From Stichopus chloronotus (taxonomy: Eukaryota > Echinodermata > Holothuroidea > Aspidochirotida > Stichopodidae): DNA of 64,000 nt. A model generated the notes under the pieces. The model searched no databases. It saw only the letters and a list, made by a program, of their open reading frames with translations, and was not told the origin of the DNA. Of the stretch, positions 44,990 to 57,890 are shown piece after piece (position 1 is the first letter of the stretch; the number at the start of each line of letters is the position of its first letter). The position numbers and the translations under genes were made by a program. The DNA is taken from the NCBI GenBank assembly GCA_021234535.1, contig CM037849.1, positions 11,637,526 to 11,701,525 on the forward strand, read 5' to 3'.

Positions 44990-45215
44990 ATACACCTTAA
45001 ATAACTTTTTACACAGAGGAAAATCGGGTGTAAGCATATCTCTTCAATAGCGGTATGGTAAAAATGATCTACAAATGGAAAATTTAGTGAGAAAATACTC
45101 GCAATATTTAAGGAAACCGATAATTTGTTCCTCATAGTGACGTCCCACACAAAATATTTATCAGTATGTGTTCTATGCCTCTTCTTAGCTTCAACACGGA
45201 ACATGGATCATTGTT
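44990..45215 (+). repeat. Repeat family B, fragment
   Basis: TGGTAAAAATGATCTACAAATGG, then GT(C/G)T..TATGCCTC..TAGCTT.AACA.GGAA, matches 53060-53250, which sits directly to the left of the family B right half there. Confidence 0.55.
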
Positions 45216-46279
45216 TGATCAACTGTCATCAATGTCTATCTTAGCTCTGTAGGAAAGTTGCTCGGTAGGTGAAAGCATAGAGAAACATAAGCACATTCTC
45301 ACATGTGTCGGACGTCAACAGGACAACTCAAAATTTAACATAATTGTTTTAATCATTATTAAGCCCAAAAAGGTTAATCAAGACATGTTCAAACTGGCAT
45401 GAATCCAGGTGAATGGCAAGCATGTTTATACAGTAACAATACCAAGCGTCCTGTAAGCAAGGTTATGCTGATCGACATTTCAAACTTCTCTTTGAAGGTG
45501 CTAATTTATTGTTCTCTTTCCTTGAAGATGATGAAATCTTGCAGTGTTTGCAAACTGAAGCAACCATACATCTAATGTATTTCAAAATGTTCTCCAAATG
45601 CTCATTTTGTTAATCACACTTCATCCAAAGATCCCAATATACAGCACATCAGATTCCTTGTGGAAAACATCCCTAGCAAAACTGACAGGCAGACTGTTCC
45701 AATCCTTAATCATTTGAGGTAAGAAGCTAGACTTGTAACAATTTGTTCTAGCGTACAGATGTCAATGGAGCAGATCATGACTAAAACGGGTGTCATTAGG
45801 TTAACACTGAATGCAGAACAAAAGTATAGCATCATTGTTATATGCAATTGCTCTACTGTGTTAGGATACACGATTCTCGTTTTTCATCAACTGAATTTCA
45901 TAGAGCTAAAAATGATTCCAAAAAGTCAAATAAGTTTGTAACCTAAAATACATTGTGTAAATATTTATTATGAACTCATCGATGCCATCCTCAATCAAAT
46001 TCCTTGGATTAGACGGAAAATTGCCGTTAAAAACGAAGTGCAGTCGAATGTTGACAACCAGTCAAAGTTTTGATCAATAACGGTACAGCAATCCATGTTT
46101 TATCTATCCAGAAACAGAGGATTTTTTTCCCTAGAACGTCTGGATTCCAACATTTAATATATGCATGCCATTTCAATAGATGATCACAGTCTGGAGGAAT
46201 AAATAAATATAAACATCCAGCAGGCTGAGAAACTGCGAGGGTAGATTTTGAAGTTCACCGAAAAATTTCCCGGAATTAA

Positions 46280-46520
46280 AAGTGTAATGAAATTTGTTAA
46301 TGGAGTTCCAATTGTAAATACCACAATACAGGTATCTCCATGGCATATACCACTCTATAGAAAGTCCAGATTTGCAAGAGTAACAATTGTTTGTAGAGGA
46401 AAGTAAGTTTGAAGAGGACACTGAGCCACATTTTGCTAGTCTGTTATCCCTTGGACTGTTGCCAAACCAATTCAAACTGACTTAATGATCAAAAGCACGC
46501 AACACCCGACACCGCATAGT
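46280..46520 (+). repeat. Repeat family B, left-half copy
   Basis: It matches 17397-17645 over AGTGTAATGAAATTTG, TTCCAATTGTAAATACCACA, ATACCAC.CTA.AGAAAGTCC, TTTTGCTAGT.TGTT and CCCTTGGACTGTTG. Small indels break the frame seen in the 17-kb copy. Confidence 0.8.
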
Positions 46521-47260
46521 TTGTTCTCAATCCCTCCAACCAGCGATGTAGCGATGGAACTTAGGGTCGCTGTGTATGGACCAGTGAACCTTCTATCAGA
46601 AGATAAAAGGGACAAGGATTGTGCAGGATCATTGCAGGATCAATGCAGGAGGCAAGGTTCGGTTAAGGACATTTGAATGACTGCTTGCACATTGTTTCCA
46701 GCTGAGAAATATGTTTTAATGCTAAAATACATGAAGAAAAGAGAAATGGCGTAACAATGCTATTATCATAGCAAGAAAAAGTCGTGTAAAATCTGATTAA
46801 GTAGGGGCAAAAACAAGGATATTTGTTGAGCCCATATGATCATGATGTCCGTATTGTCAAAACGGTTCAGGCACGTCACGCATCATTTGATGGTGGCGCT
46901 CCCTTAGTTATTGTCAAAGGAGTTGTCCTAAAAATTAAAAAAATAAATCCCAGGTTTTCCTTTTTTACATCCTATTTTAAATGGAAGCTCTTACGTTGAG
47001 AGTGGGCCTTAAAATGTTATTTTCTGGTATTTTTTGTCACTATTTCTGGATGCTATGGATGAAAAACTAATGCTGGGCGATTTGGTTACGTAGGTCAAAA
47101 AGTCTCTCACTGTAATTTGCAACCTCTGATTAAAAGAAATTGTCCACTTCCCTCTCGTCATGGCGTCTTATTTAGGTCCCACCTTTCATGTGTCAGGCCG
47201 CCTAAGAAAACTAATTCATAAGAACGCTCGGGTAATAATGCTTGGGAACTACAACACAAG

Positions 47261-47400
47261 TCGTAGGAACGACATAACATGTCGTAGGAGCCACTAAATA
47301 ACTGGTAGGAACCACATAATAATTCGTAGCAACCACGTCATAAGTCGTAGCAACCACAGAATAACTGGCACTAGGAACGACATTATAAGTCGATGGATCG
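47261..47400. repeat. Degenerate ~23-bp tandem repeat
   Basis: About six diverged units of the form ATAA(G/C)TCGTAGGAACGACAT, several with internal dyad symmetry (GTCG...CGAC). It forms a GTCGTAG-rich block in otherwise AT-rich DNA. Confidence 0.7.
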
Positions 47401-49269
47401 ACATAGAAATATATTCACATAACACTATTGGATCTTCGTACGATGAAGTTCGCCCTATGATGTGACAGGTACAGTACTGAAAAAGAAATTCAACACAGGT
47501 GTGGTGATTGTGTACTGGATAACTTTAAAATGAGAACCGCTAGGTCTTCCTTATAGTCAGCTATGTAATTGTACCCAAGTTTGCCAGAATTTATAATTTC
47601 AAGGAAGTGAGTCAGTGACATGTCATTTCGTGTTGAACCAAGTAAGTCTCGGGCTAGGCAATGCAGGGGCCATTATAGGAATGATTACGAGAATTAGAGT
47701 CTGGACAGTACCACAGACGTCAGTGTAACTATACCTGTTTTGTTAAAATCATCCCATGATAAAGCCAAAAGACCAATTATATGAGTAAGATAAAAATGTT
47801 TGTTCGATAAAGGATACAGAATATAAGAATTCCAAGATGTAATACAGATTCAATGTATGTAAATGAACAAGAATTGACAGATTGGACACCAGATTCACAG
47901 ACATTCAATGAAAAGTTAGGGGATGCAAGTCTTAAGACATGTCAAATGCATGATATTATGTTGTGAACTAAGTGGGTTGGAGTTTCGATGATGCTTATTG
48001 ATAGTTAGTCAATGAATATTCATAATATGAAGATACGCTGCAGCCAATAAGACTTTTCGCCATCTCAATTTCCACAAGGAATTGTAGGATACATAGCGTG
48101 AAAAAAAACACACATTTTTAGACTGATTATAACACAGTTTTTATTTATTTTTTTTTACGAAAAAGGCGGTTCACGTGCCCTTCAACACACAGAAATGTAG
48201 GTGCGAGCCCTCTGTATACTAGCAGTTGGTCTAAAAAAAGAAGGATTTGTATATATTCTAAAATAATCTGTTTTTGAAACGTGTAGGTACGAGAGAGTGT
48301 TTGTTTTTCTTCCGATTTGAGGAAACGAGCATGCACAGTCGATATTGCGAGAAGGCTTATTCGACACATGTCATTCCGCCTCAGAAGCTACACACTGATA
48401 CACACCTAACCCTACTGAGCACATTACTAGGCATAACTCTGATGACGTCATAGGAGGTGGCATTTCCATGTTCTTAGAAGCGTGAATAAGGGACACTCAC
48501 TTACGCATTAAGTGCACGATGTCACCCAGTTGGGACAGTATAGACTAGCCAACTGGTCCTACCACGGACATGGTGTGTCTCCTCGTAACCACCGAGAATT
48601 ATAGGCAATCTTCTCAGCTTTTAAGTATGTTTGCTTGTCTCTAATTATTCCCATGACATTGACGGAAAGTAATGATTTGTGTGATTGCGAATATTTTGAG
48701 AAAATGAACTTACAGTTCCTATTTTATGTGTGTGTGTGAACAACGCGTCACAGTAAAATTTGAACGTACATTGCACTACATTAACAACAAATGTTCAAGT
48801 TCTGTTACCACAATGACGATAAGAGAGCAGTTTCATTCCAGCATCACTAAGTATACATACTGTACACTCTGCACCATCCCTATTTTTAATTAAAAATACA
48901 TAGACATTTAAATATATCAGGGAGTCAGTAAATTCAAGTTTGCTCTCTAAAACCAAGAAAAGCATAACAATAACCTTAGCCAAAGAAAGTCCCAATATGT
49001 TGTTCAATATTTCTGGATCTTAATAATTAATGGACGATCACAACAATAAAAGTGGAAAGCTTTAAATCTGCTCTGAGTTCGAAATGTTATATCCTTCGAT
49101 GGCTACGTAAATGAGTGCAGCAGATGGGGAAAAAAAAGAGGTACCATGGGACCATGGACGTAAAATACTTTCCTTCCAAATTCACGTTCATAGACAGATA
49201 TCTGACGGAATCGTACAAAGACCAGTTTATCTGAAACAGTTTCGTACCCAGTCCCTTAATCCTGTTTAG

Positions 49270-49620
49270 AACATTTTAATTATTGTCGTTATCATTGGTA
49301 GCCTAATAGCCGCTTCGTCATTCCGTCAAAAGGAAGAATAAGACGATAACGAAGACGAAATGCCCGGAACGTCACTCGTGACGCAGATAAGGAAGTATAT
49401 CACGTGCTGGTATGTAACGGAGGGCGGAAATGAGGGCTCTGATCTATACGATCTCGTGAGTAGCAGCGAGACCTCTCAGGCGATCACTGCCAAGGAAAAT
49501 ACGACATCTGCAAGCGACGATTTAGATATATACGATTCCGTAGGCGACGGTGATGGGAAGGATCACTTGAGAGAATGTACTGCTAATGAAGGAGGAGAAT
49601 GGAATCAAAATGGTATATAA
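49270..49620 (+). pseudogene. Unrecognised membrane-protein-like exon with in-frame TAA
   Basis: After acceptor CCTGTTTAG the frame reads NILIIVVIIGSLIAASS, a transmembrane-like helix, then FRQKEE, TAA (49339-49341), DDNEDE, and from Met 49360 an 86-codon acidic, Ser/Thr-rich tail ending at TAA after 49617. The tail carries two related tyrosine motifs, SDLYDLV and DLDIYDSV, of the YxxV type that can bind SH2 domains when phosphorylated. The acidic run continues across the stop (EE-stop-DDNEDE), so the stop looks like a recent nonsense change, a sequence error, or a separate ATG start. A possible donor, GTATAT, follows AATG at 49614. No family is recognised. The alternative is a short intracellular protein starting at 49360. 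Confidence 0.4.
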
Positions 49621-49786
49621 TACCGCTTACGAAACTCACGAGTTAGGATTACTGTAATCCATGAAGATGGGTCACTTTATGTACGATCCAAAGAGGAAGC
49701 TTCCTTTATATCCTCCAAACTTTAAAAGTAAACAAATAATGTCCCAAACAATGCCAACAATGACCCCTGATATGAGCTGACTGGCA

Positions 49787-50369
49787 ATGACGGCTACCTC
49801 GAAGGCTAAAGAACTGTATTCAAGGAGAAAGACCTCTCCCGGCTCTAGCATTGGAAGTCGTCAGAGCGTAGACATTCGGAGTGCATCGGAGAGCGTCACG
49901 GGAAGACATTCTCTTCAATCTGTTGAGGCTACCAACGATAATGTGTTTGAGTCACCCAGGAAATCGAAATGTAACGAACAGCTGTGAGGTAACGGAAGCG
50001 TAAGTAATAGTAAACCTATACAGGTTGATATTCGGAGAGACGTTGTCGAGCTTCTTTTGCATGATATACATGAAAAACTCCATGAGAAAAAACAAAGGAA
50101 CAGAAGAAGAAGAAGAAGAAGAAGAAGAAGAAGAAGAAGAAGAAGAAGAAGAAGAAGAAGAAGAAGAAGAAGAAGAAGAAGAAGAAGAAGAAGAAGAAGA
50201 AAACACTACCAATGAAAACTTTGTCTTCTTCACTGAGGAAAGCTTTTCGAGAATCGAAGAAGATGCCGTCATCCACGGCATGTTAAGCAAAGGAGAGGTG
50301 CAATACGCGCCATTAAATCTTTTTAGTAGAAGAAGACGTTTTAAGGTTTTCTTTGTGAAATCATTTTAG
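49787..50369 (+). pseudogene. Unrecognised Ser/Arg-rich coding segment with (GAA)n and frame break
   Basis: From Met 49787 the frame encodes a basic Ser-rich sequence (SRRKTSPGSSIGSRQSVDIR, SASESVTGRHSLQSVE) to TGA 49985-49987. The same frame then stays open (VDIRRDVVELLLHDIHEKLH, then EKKQRN) into the (GAA)n tract, where it reads poly-Arg and soon stops. A different frame after the tract reads poly-Glu, then FVFFTEESFSRIEEDAVIHG and LSRRRRFKVFF-like residues (from NLF) to TAG 50367. Both sides look coding, but in frames one base apart, suggesting slippage in the tract, an indel error or a pseudogene. It probably belongs with the exon at 49270. No homologue recognised. Confidence 0.35.
50103..50201 (+). 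repeat. (GAA)n microsatellite, ~33 units
   Basis: Uninterrupted GAA triplets. It encodes poly-Glu, poly-Arg or poly-Lys depending on frame, and poly-Ser, poly-Phe or poly-Leu on the complement. Confidence 0.97.
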
Positions 50370-53059
50370 GCTGGGTAAAATCTGACATTTGTTTCTTTTC
50401 GTGGAATAGTATCCTGATATCAGTACTTCCATAGCTAAAGAAAACATAATCATTTCTGTATACGGTATAACATCTTGCACTAGCCGTTGCTACTGTACGA
50501 TGAGTTTTTAACAGATCTACCGAAGATGGTATAGAACTATGAATCATTCGTTATCACCATGAATGAAGATGAACAGGTGACACTTTTTCATACACTTTGT
50601 TCAGTGAATATCGTCATATGTGAGGTTATTAGGCACTACGTACTAGTTACATGCGTTTGGCATATATGATATATGAATGAAAAGTATATGCACGTATCTA
50701 AGTGCGGAGCATGAAATGCGGTAGGTGTAGGGAATGTGGGACCGTTAAGCCATTTTGATCATCCAATAATCCAGTAATATGAAAAGATTAAGTATAACCT
50801 TGAAAACTAGTTTGTTCTGATCTTCAACTTGTCCTATCTTGACCTAAATCATGAAGATCAAACATGGATTCACAGACCGGTAAAAATACATACTTCCAAA
50901 AGTTCCCATACTACCTACACATGGAGGTAGTGTGAGATAGCCATCTGTACAATTAAAGAAAAACAGTAAAGGCAGTACAGAAAAGAAAGGTACGCAGAAC
51001 ATTATATTAGATTTGGCTTTGTCATGTAATTTTAGCATCATCCCAAGAACTTATGAAGATTCGATAATGTTCTGTGGTTGGATTGTCGACGGAAAACGTA
51101 TAGCATTATTCAACTTTTTTTTCAATATTGGCCATGAATCGTGGCAAGACTGAGTGTTGTCCCATATTACCAACACCTGTCCTATATTTGGACGTTTAAA
51201 CGTGAATCTAAAGAAACGAAAAAGGTTTACTATTCTGAATATATCTAGTTAACTTGACTCATCCGAACAGTCTTACATGCAGACAAAGGTTAACATAAGA
51301 TTTTCAGATCTTTGACAATTTCTCTTCGGTCACCATGATTTCATCCCCTACGGACATTTCTGAAACCTTTTTTCATCAGCTGACAGATGTTTGTAAACTA
51401 TAACTCCAGGTTTTATAGCACTGACATCACAACTTCGCAACGTGTGCCCGTTTTCTCTTTGTTCGCTTTGGTATATCGTCATATACTGCATATTATGAAA
51501 CGACAATATGTGGTTTAAAGGGACTATCTGCATTATTAACAATTTTAATAGTCCCAATTAGATCAACCTCAATTATACTTTGTTGTAATGATTTTTTATT
51601 CAATTGACGTTTTCTCGGACAAAGTGTGTCAGATAATCATTCAGTTAAACAAAAATAATGAAACAGTAAGTAAGTATTATAGTTGTTTCTCAATGACTTT
51701 CCAGTTGCAGACTATTTAGAAAGCTATTTGGAATCCTCGAATAGGGAAAACAAATCTATATAACACTGACCGCTTGTTTACATGGTCCCAAATTTGAGGA
51801 TTTAGGTTAAGTATTGCCAAAATACCCTAAATTGCATGAAAAAAAATCTGTGTTAAATTGAAATCGCTGTTGCCCTCAGATGTTTTGTCGATAAAAGTTA
51901 ATCAAAGTTTATGTATGCTGCAAAAAAAAAAAACAAAAAAAAAAAAAACGGTGTCTATACTACTTCCCGAAATGCTCCTTGTTTTCACATATTCACATGG
52001 TGTATGTGTTTTAGCGCCATCTAAGCAACATCTCAAATTTTTCAGGAGTTTCATGTTTTCTTGCTCAGCAATTAGACAACAGAAAAAACAAGGGAATTAA
52101 TTATGCTTAATATTCGATCGGTCCATATTAGGAAGTCATCCTCAGCCAAAGTTGTTTCATTGATGTTTACTTCAGATTAATATATTCATAAGTTCGTGGC
52201 AGGTAAAGTAGATCAACAATTCTGCCGCAACTTTAAAATATCGTAAGATATTGCAACACTTTTTGGGTCAAATAGTAACTCCGTGGTATAAGTCATCTAC
52301 CTTGAGCACTTGGCCGCCTTTGAATGTGGAGGCGCTATTAACACATGAAAAGTAGGGTTCCTGTATGATGTATGCATGTACTCACTTAATATTGAGAACA
52401 TTTTTATGAACGCCCTCACTCAATAAATTCTCCGTTGAGTGGGACAAACCAACGGTACACATAGCTTTACTTATCAATGTTTGGTCACTTCCACTTATTT
52501 TGAGTAATCCACGAAATGTGGGAAGTTGCAACATTCCATTCGTGGAGTACACCTCACTTGCATTTTTGTTTTTGTCTTTTCACGAGTTTTCTAAAAGTGA
52601 GGTGCACATAGTAGTGGCTTCAATCATGTCGTTTCCTCTAATCCACCACACTGCTAGGCTTCCATACCTTGTGGTATACAAATGACAAGGGTTGAATTAC
52701 TTAGAAGGGCAAGAGGTATATTGTCGTGTGTATGGGCGCATGTGTGTGCGTGCGAGTGGGAGCGTGTATTCCACAAACGTGTGTGCGCCAAATCCTAGAA
52801 GTTAGGTTCGATTAACTAGAAACATGGTGGAAAGGTCCCATGTAAGCAATGAAGCGTTAGTCCATCGATGATGTCAGAGGTCAAAGGTAACAAAACGAAA
52901 ACCTTATCTTAGCAATACCATGTTAGTATTCAGGTTTGAATCACTAGGCCAGATTTCCCCAATTGCATCTGAAGAAGCCATGACGAAAGGGCAATTAGTT
53001 ATGTTCAAGGAGGATATTGAGTTGTAAAAAAAATGTTACATAACTTTTTGCTCTTTCTT

Positions 53060-53585
53060 TCTCCAAGTCGAGGAGAAGCATACCTATTTAACAGATTTGT
53101 GGTAAAAATGATCTGCCAATGACAAATTTTGTTAGAGAGCGCCCCAGTAGAGAGAAGAAAACCCGTTAAAATTTGAATTTTGCTTATTTTGCGGCCTGCA
53201 AGATAATATTCAGCGTATGTCTTTTATGCCTCCCCTAGCTTGAACATGGAATGTTATTTGTTCGAGAGGTTACCAATGTTTACCTGGACTCTGCAGGTAG
53301 ACATTGATCACTTTCAATTAACAACATTCTTCCTGCAAAGTTAAGGAGAGGCATAAAACACATGCCATGATGGACCATGACCTATCTCAAAAAATGTAGG
53401 GAATCTATTATGAAATGTACTTTCCAAGGGGCAAAGGTAGCTAGTCTATAAGTCAACAGAAGAGCTGTGGTGTGCGAAGTTTAATCAAAACGATTTTCAG
53501 TAGTTCGCTATTTTTTATAACCTGTACAACGCTTTCAGTTACACACTTGAGCTAGGTAGAACACAAACACTATCCGGAAATAAAT
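53060..53585 (+). repeat. Repeat family B, right-half copy
   Basis: Bases 53250-53585 match 17668-17999 over AGGTTACCAATGTTTACC, TTCCTGCAAAGTTAAGG, GAATCTATTATGAAATG and CTGTACAACGCTTTCAG. Bases 53060-53250 match the 44990-45215 fragment, extending the family leftwards. Confidence 0.8.
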
Positions 53586-56500
53586 TCACGAAGGCGATAC
53601 AATTATTGAACGTATACTTCTGTACTAAAAAGCAGGTACAAGCCTATCATTGCCATTCAGTTGTTTCTGTTGACAACGTCGATGCCAATGTAAACATACA
53701 CATTGTGAATTGTATTGGTTATACGAATGTCAAAAAAAATCGACTTAAAATCGATCATGGAGCTTTGTGGTTTAACCAAAATATCAACATTATTATCATC
53801 ATAACTAAAACGACGTGCAGTCACCAGATGTGTGTTATAATGTATCTATGGAGTTTTAGATCTTCTAAGAAAAATCACTAAATAAACACTTGAAAATGGA
53901 CTGGAAGTTAGATTCATCTGGAATTTCTCATTAGAAATGAACAACGGTAATGCAAATAGTTTCACAATCCACCCCTCCTCAATTCGATATTCTGGAATTC
54001 CTTTGCTAAATTACGCTAACAAAATGTCTCAGCATAGGCCTACATCATGCCACAGAGAGACAGAGCGATGATTCCAGCTCATTTTTGTTTTCTGAAGAAA
54101 ATGCTTCATGGCTTACCTTAATCTGAATAGTTTTGTTTCCAATTAACTCGAAACAGTCGATAATATGTGTGGTCTCTTCGGAAGTTGTTTCTGTGGTTGC
54201 TATAGGTGTCATCATATCTTCGTGGGTAGTCGGGATACGCTGGACTCACAGACTGAATTCACAAAAGTAAACCAGAGTGTGTCTTACTTTGTTTCATGTG
54301 TTTTATTTTCGTATTTTTGTTCATATCGTATGCCCTATATGGGCAAAAACTTAAAACAGTCAATCCCACTTTGAGTCGCTGCAGAGGTCTCATAATTGCT
54401 GGAGATAGATACCACCATGTCTTCTCGGGTATAGGTAGTGCGTGCATCACTGACTGAATAGACAAAACAGCAAAGATAGCAAAAATCAAACTTCTTTAAC
54501 AGTGTTCAAAATGGGTAGCAAAATACAAAAAAGAATGTAGTGTGATGCTATCAAACCAAGATATATAAATATAAACATATCATATCATATCATAACATAT
54601 CTAATGATATGTGTGCTCTTGAAGTTGAAATGAAAATTTTGTCACCAATGATGTTCAAGTTCAAAATTTATGTAGCAGCATCTGACTGTATCTGCCATGA
54701 TATTCAGATAATTATCATAACGGTCCGTACGCTCTTCAGTTTAATTCATGAGACACAATCTGTTAATATAATTTAAAGAGCGCTGTCAAAATTGTACGAA
54801 ACACAATCTTCGGATAATACTTGCATTTAACCTAACTTTGAGACAGTCACAGTTTATGTGAAACACTGCAAAAGTGCATATGTTTAAGTTCATTGAAAAC
54901 AAGATTAAAAATTATATCATTCACACACAGGAATAATTCATTGGTTGTTAGTCTATGGTCTTGTTGATTTTTCAATGTTACTTTGTCCTTTTTTCTTTCT
55001 GTATATCTTTTAATTCGCAATAGGTTTGCTTATTTTATTAGTGAACTAGTGATTACCCCAAGTGGTTTTAATCTTCCCTTAGTCACCGCTTAATCTGTGC
55101 AACTAATTTAAATGTAGTGAAATTCTCCAACTGTTTACCTTTATGATGACAGTCTGTCTTAAATGTGCTAATAATTGGCAATACTGAAGGTACCTGGTAG
55201 TTTTTGTATCCTTGTGATTAATCTCCCATTACATCCCATTTTTCATACCACCAATTGAACGGTCACTCTCAATTTACAGTAAGTTCTACCGATATGTATC
55301 GTGTTTACTAAAACTAACCTCGAAACTTGACTGAATATGATGTCGTGAGGTAAACAATCACAGCGATCGTCATCCTCTACCTCTATAGAATATTTCCAGT
55401 GTCTATAGAGCTCCCCACAGTTTCTATAAAGCCTCTTTGCATACCTAAGGAACTTGTATACAGTTTCTATAGAGCTTTTTAATCTTTGTCAGTGGGCTCA
55501 TAGACAAATCATCTAGCTATCTTTCACAGAAAATGCATCACCAAAAAATACAATTATCATTGGCAGAGTAATATTACGAACTAAGATGAGTTTTCGGTCC
55601 AAAAAGTTCAAACACCAATCGAATAGTTTTCATTAATGATAATCATACAATCACTCTATGAATTATGCAAATCTAGATCATTTTGGAACTTTGACTGTCA
55701 TAGCTATAACATAAATTTTAAAACTTTGAAACTTAATATATTATGCACACACACAAAAAGAAACCTTGACGAACTAGATGTGAATTTAACCACATTCGTG
55801 TATGAATTCTTTTTATAAAACATTGCATGTGAAACAACGGAATTTTTATTTACAGCCCAACTGAAAATCGCAAAATTTGGGCAGTTTAAAACTTAAATAT
55901 ATTGTCTCACGTAAATGTATCCAACGCAGTGACAGAAGGTTTTTAACTCCAAGAGACTATTAAAAGAGAAATGGGCTCATCGATAATTTGAATAATAGAT
56001 GCAAACCTTTCACTAGCATTTCATGAAGTGAATGTACAATAATAAGGCAATGGACATGATGTACTGTACTTTGTCTATTAAAAGGTAAGAGGATACTGTA
56101 AACATCTCCATTAATGGAATAATTTGGGAATGAGTAATTGAAAAAAATGAAAGAAAAAAAGAGTAATTGAAAAACAAAATAAAAAGATGGAAACGTGAAA
56201 ATATATTTCCAAGATTGCGACTACAAGTTTGTGGAATCTAGGTTGATTTAGTGTCATTTAGATTTATTAGTAACAAAATGTGGTTGGCGTTAGTTTACCT
56301 CAATAGGAAAAAAAATAGGAACGGCAGATCCTAAGCTGCATAAGTCAAATCTCCAATGTTGACAACATCACTAAGGGACTTAAGGAATTACAAAAGACGT
56401 CCGTGGACTGCACACTTTCTAAGTGACAATGGTGACAATGTAGTCTAAAAGAATGAACTGGTGATAAAAACATGATTAACGACGTAAAGTTCTGGTGTCT

Positions 56501-57024
56501 CCGCCCCGAAGACGGCAAATGAGCGTAGACAAATAAATAGGGATACTACAAGATGTTCAAAATAGACCTCCTTCAGGACATATACAATTTCCCTAATATA
56601 TATACTTCTGGTAACTCAGAAGTTTGCATTATTGAGTGTTTCATGTCCATAAATCAAAGACATACGATTCTAGATACATCGCTTGATAACCAATTTAGCT
56701 CTTCTTAAACTTAAGTAAAGCATAAAGCTAACGGTTTAGGTCTCCAGTATCAGAAACACAATATGAGCACTGATTCCCATTTACTTTTTCATTACATTTC
56801 ATTTATTTGTTTCTTTTTGACATACATACAAACTTCACAGTAATTCTACAACAAGTGACATTAATTGTTATAAAATATGTTACGAAGCGAAGAAACCTGG
56901 AAAAAAATCTTTGAGGCTTGTCGGGCAGATTACTCCCAAGAAGGGGCAATCCACGGAGTTACATCTGATCCCTACTTTTGTCCCTAATCATTCGCTCTTA
57001 TAGAGGCATGTATTATGGTCGAAA

Positions 57025-57890
57025 GTCAGTTTGATCGAACACCCAGTCCTTTACATTAAACACAGTACATATCTACACTTAGCTCGGCGCAGCACAAAAA
57101 CGTACTGTAAACCACTCAATTATTTGGCTTATATATACAGGACCTGAACAGTAAAACAGACTGAGTAGGGGTATTAACAAGTGCGTGAAAACTGGCATTG
57201 TTATTATATATAATTGCTAAGTCCAAATATGGTTGCATAGCTTGAAACGTTCGTTCACATAGTATGGAAAAGCAAAGATCTAGTAAGTTATGTTGCGCCT
57301 TGTATACTAACAGAAGCTACCACACTGTGTTATGTGCCCTATTGGTCTATGACGTCACCAGTCGGGTTAACACTACACATCATTTTGTAGTCAAGTACCT
57401 AACGACCAAGTTTGAAGTTCATTAGACTTACTGTCTAGTAGGAAATAGCGACACACTTTTTCAAAGCATTTTGCCCGTTAGAGATTTGACCTGTGACCTT
57501 TGACTTCTGACCTTATATTTTAACTGGAGACACATCTTCAGACCTAGGGTCACCTATCTACCGAAATTTGACCGTCATTGGCTTTGCGGTCTAGGAGGAG
57601 TTGCGGAAGGCAAATTTTTGAAATTGATTTTTTTTTTTTCGCACGCACTCACCCATACACCCACACACATCTTCACACATTTTGACCCCTCTCTAATGGG
57701 GGGGGGGGGGAGGTTCCAGGTCATCTTCAGTACCATACAAGGTAAGACCCTCATGTCTAATGTGTCCATGTATGTCATATATCTATCATACATAATGTTA
57801 CCATGACAAATGTTGCTATGGCAAATGAGAGAGCCATAATACAATCTAGCGTCTCTTAGCAACTACAATATCTCATCCCGTACATAACAT
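57025..57890 (+). repeat. Dispersed repeat family A, short copy
   Basis: It shares CCAGT.CTTTACATTA.ACAC, ACGTACTGTAAAC.ACT, GACCTGTGACCTTTGAC, GGTCACCTATCTACC, TTGGCTTTGCGGTCTAGGAG, CACACATTTTGACC, a G run, and AGCAACTACAATATCT with the copy at 34250-35520. It has a single internal unit. GTCATC/GTCACCAGTCGGGT.(A)ACACTAC also links it to the 14.3-kb copy. Confidence 0.85.

Larger units (their letters stand above)
44042..49269. other. Intergenic region, 44.0-49.3 kb
   Basis: No supported exon. It contains family B fragments (44990-45215, 46280-46520), a degenerate tandem repeat at 47261-47400 and an AT-rich palindromic stretch near 44750. Upstream exons of the candidate membrane protein at 49.3 kb should lie here or further left, but I did not recognise any. 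Confidence 0.5.

Noticed and set aside
47261..47400. Possible CRISPR-like array
   Set aside because: Units are diverged, spacers are absent and the genome is eukaryotic.
49952..50290. Complement frames with poly-Ser or poly-Phe across 50.1 kb
   Set aside because: They are shadows of the (GAA)n tract. The flanking complement sequence has no domain or splice support.
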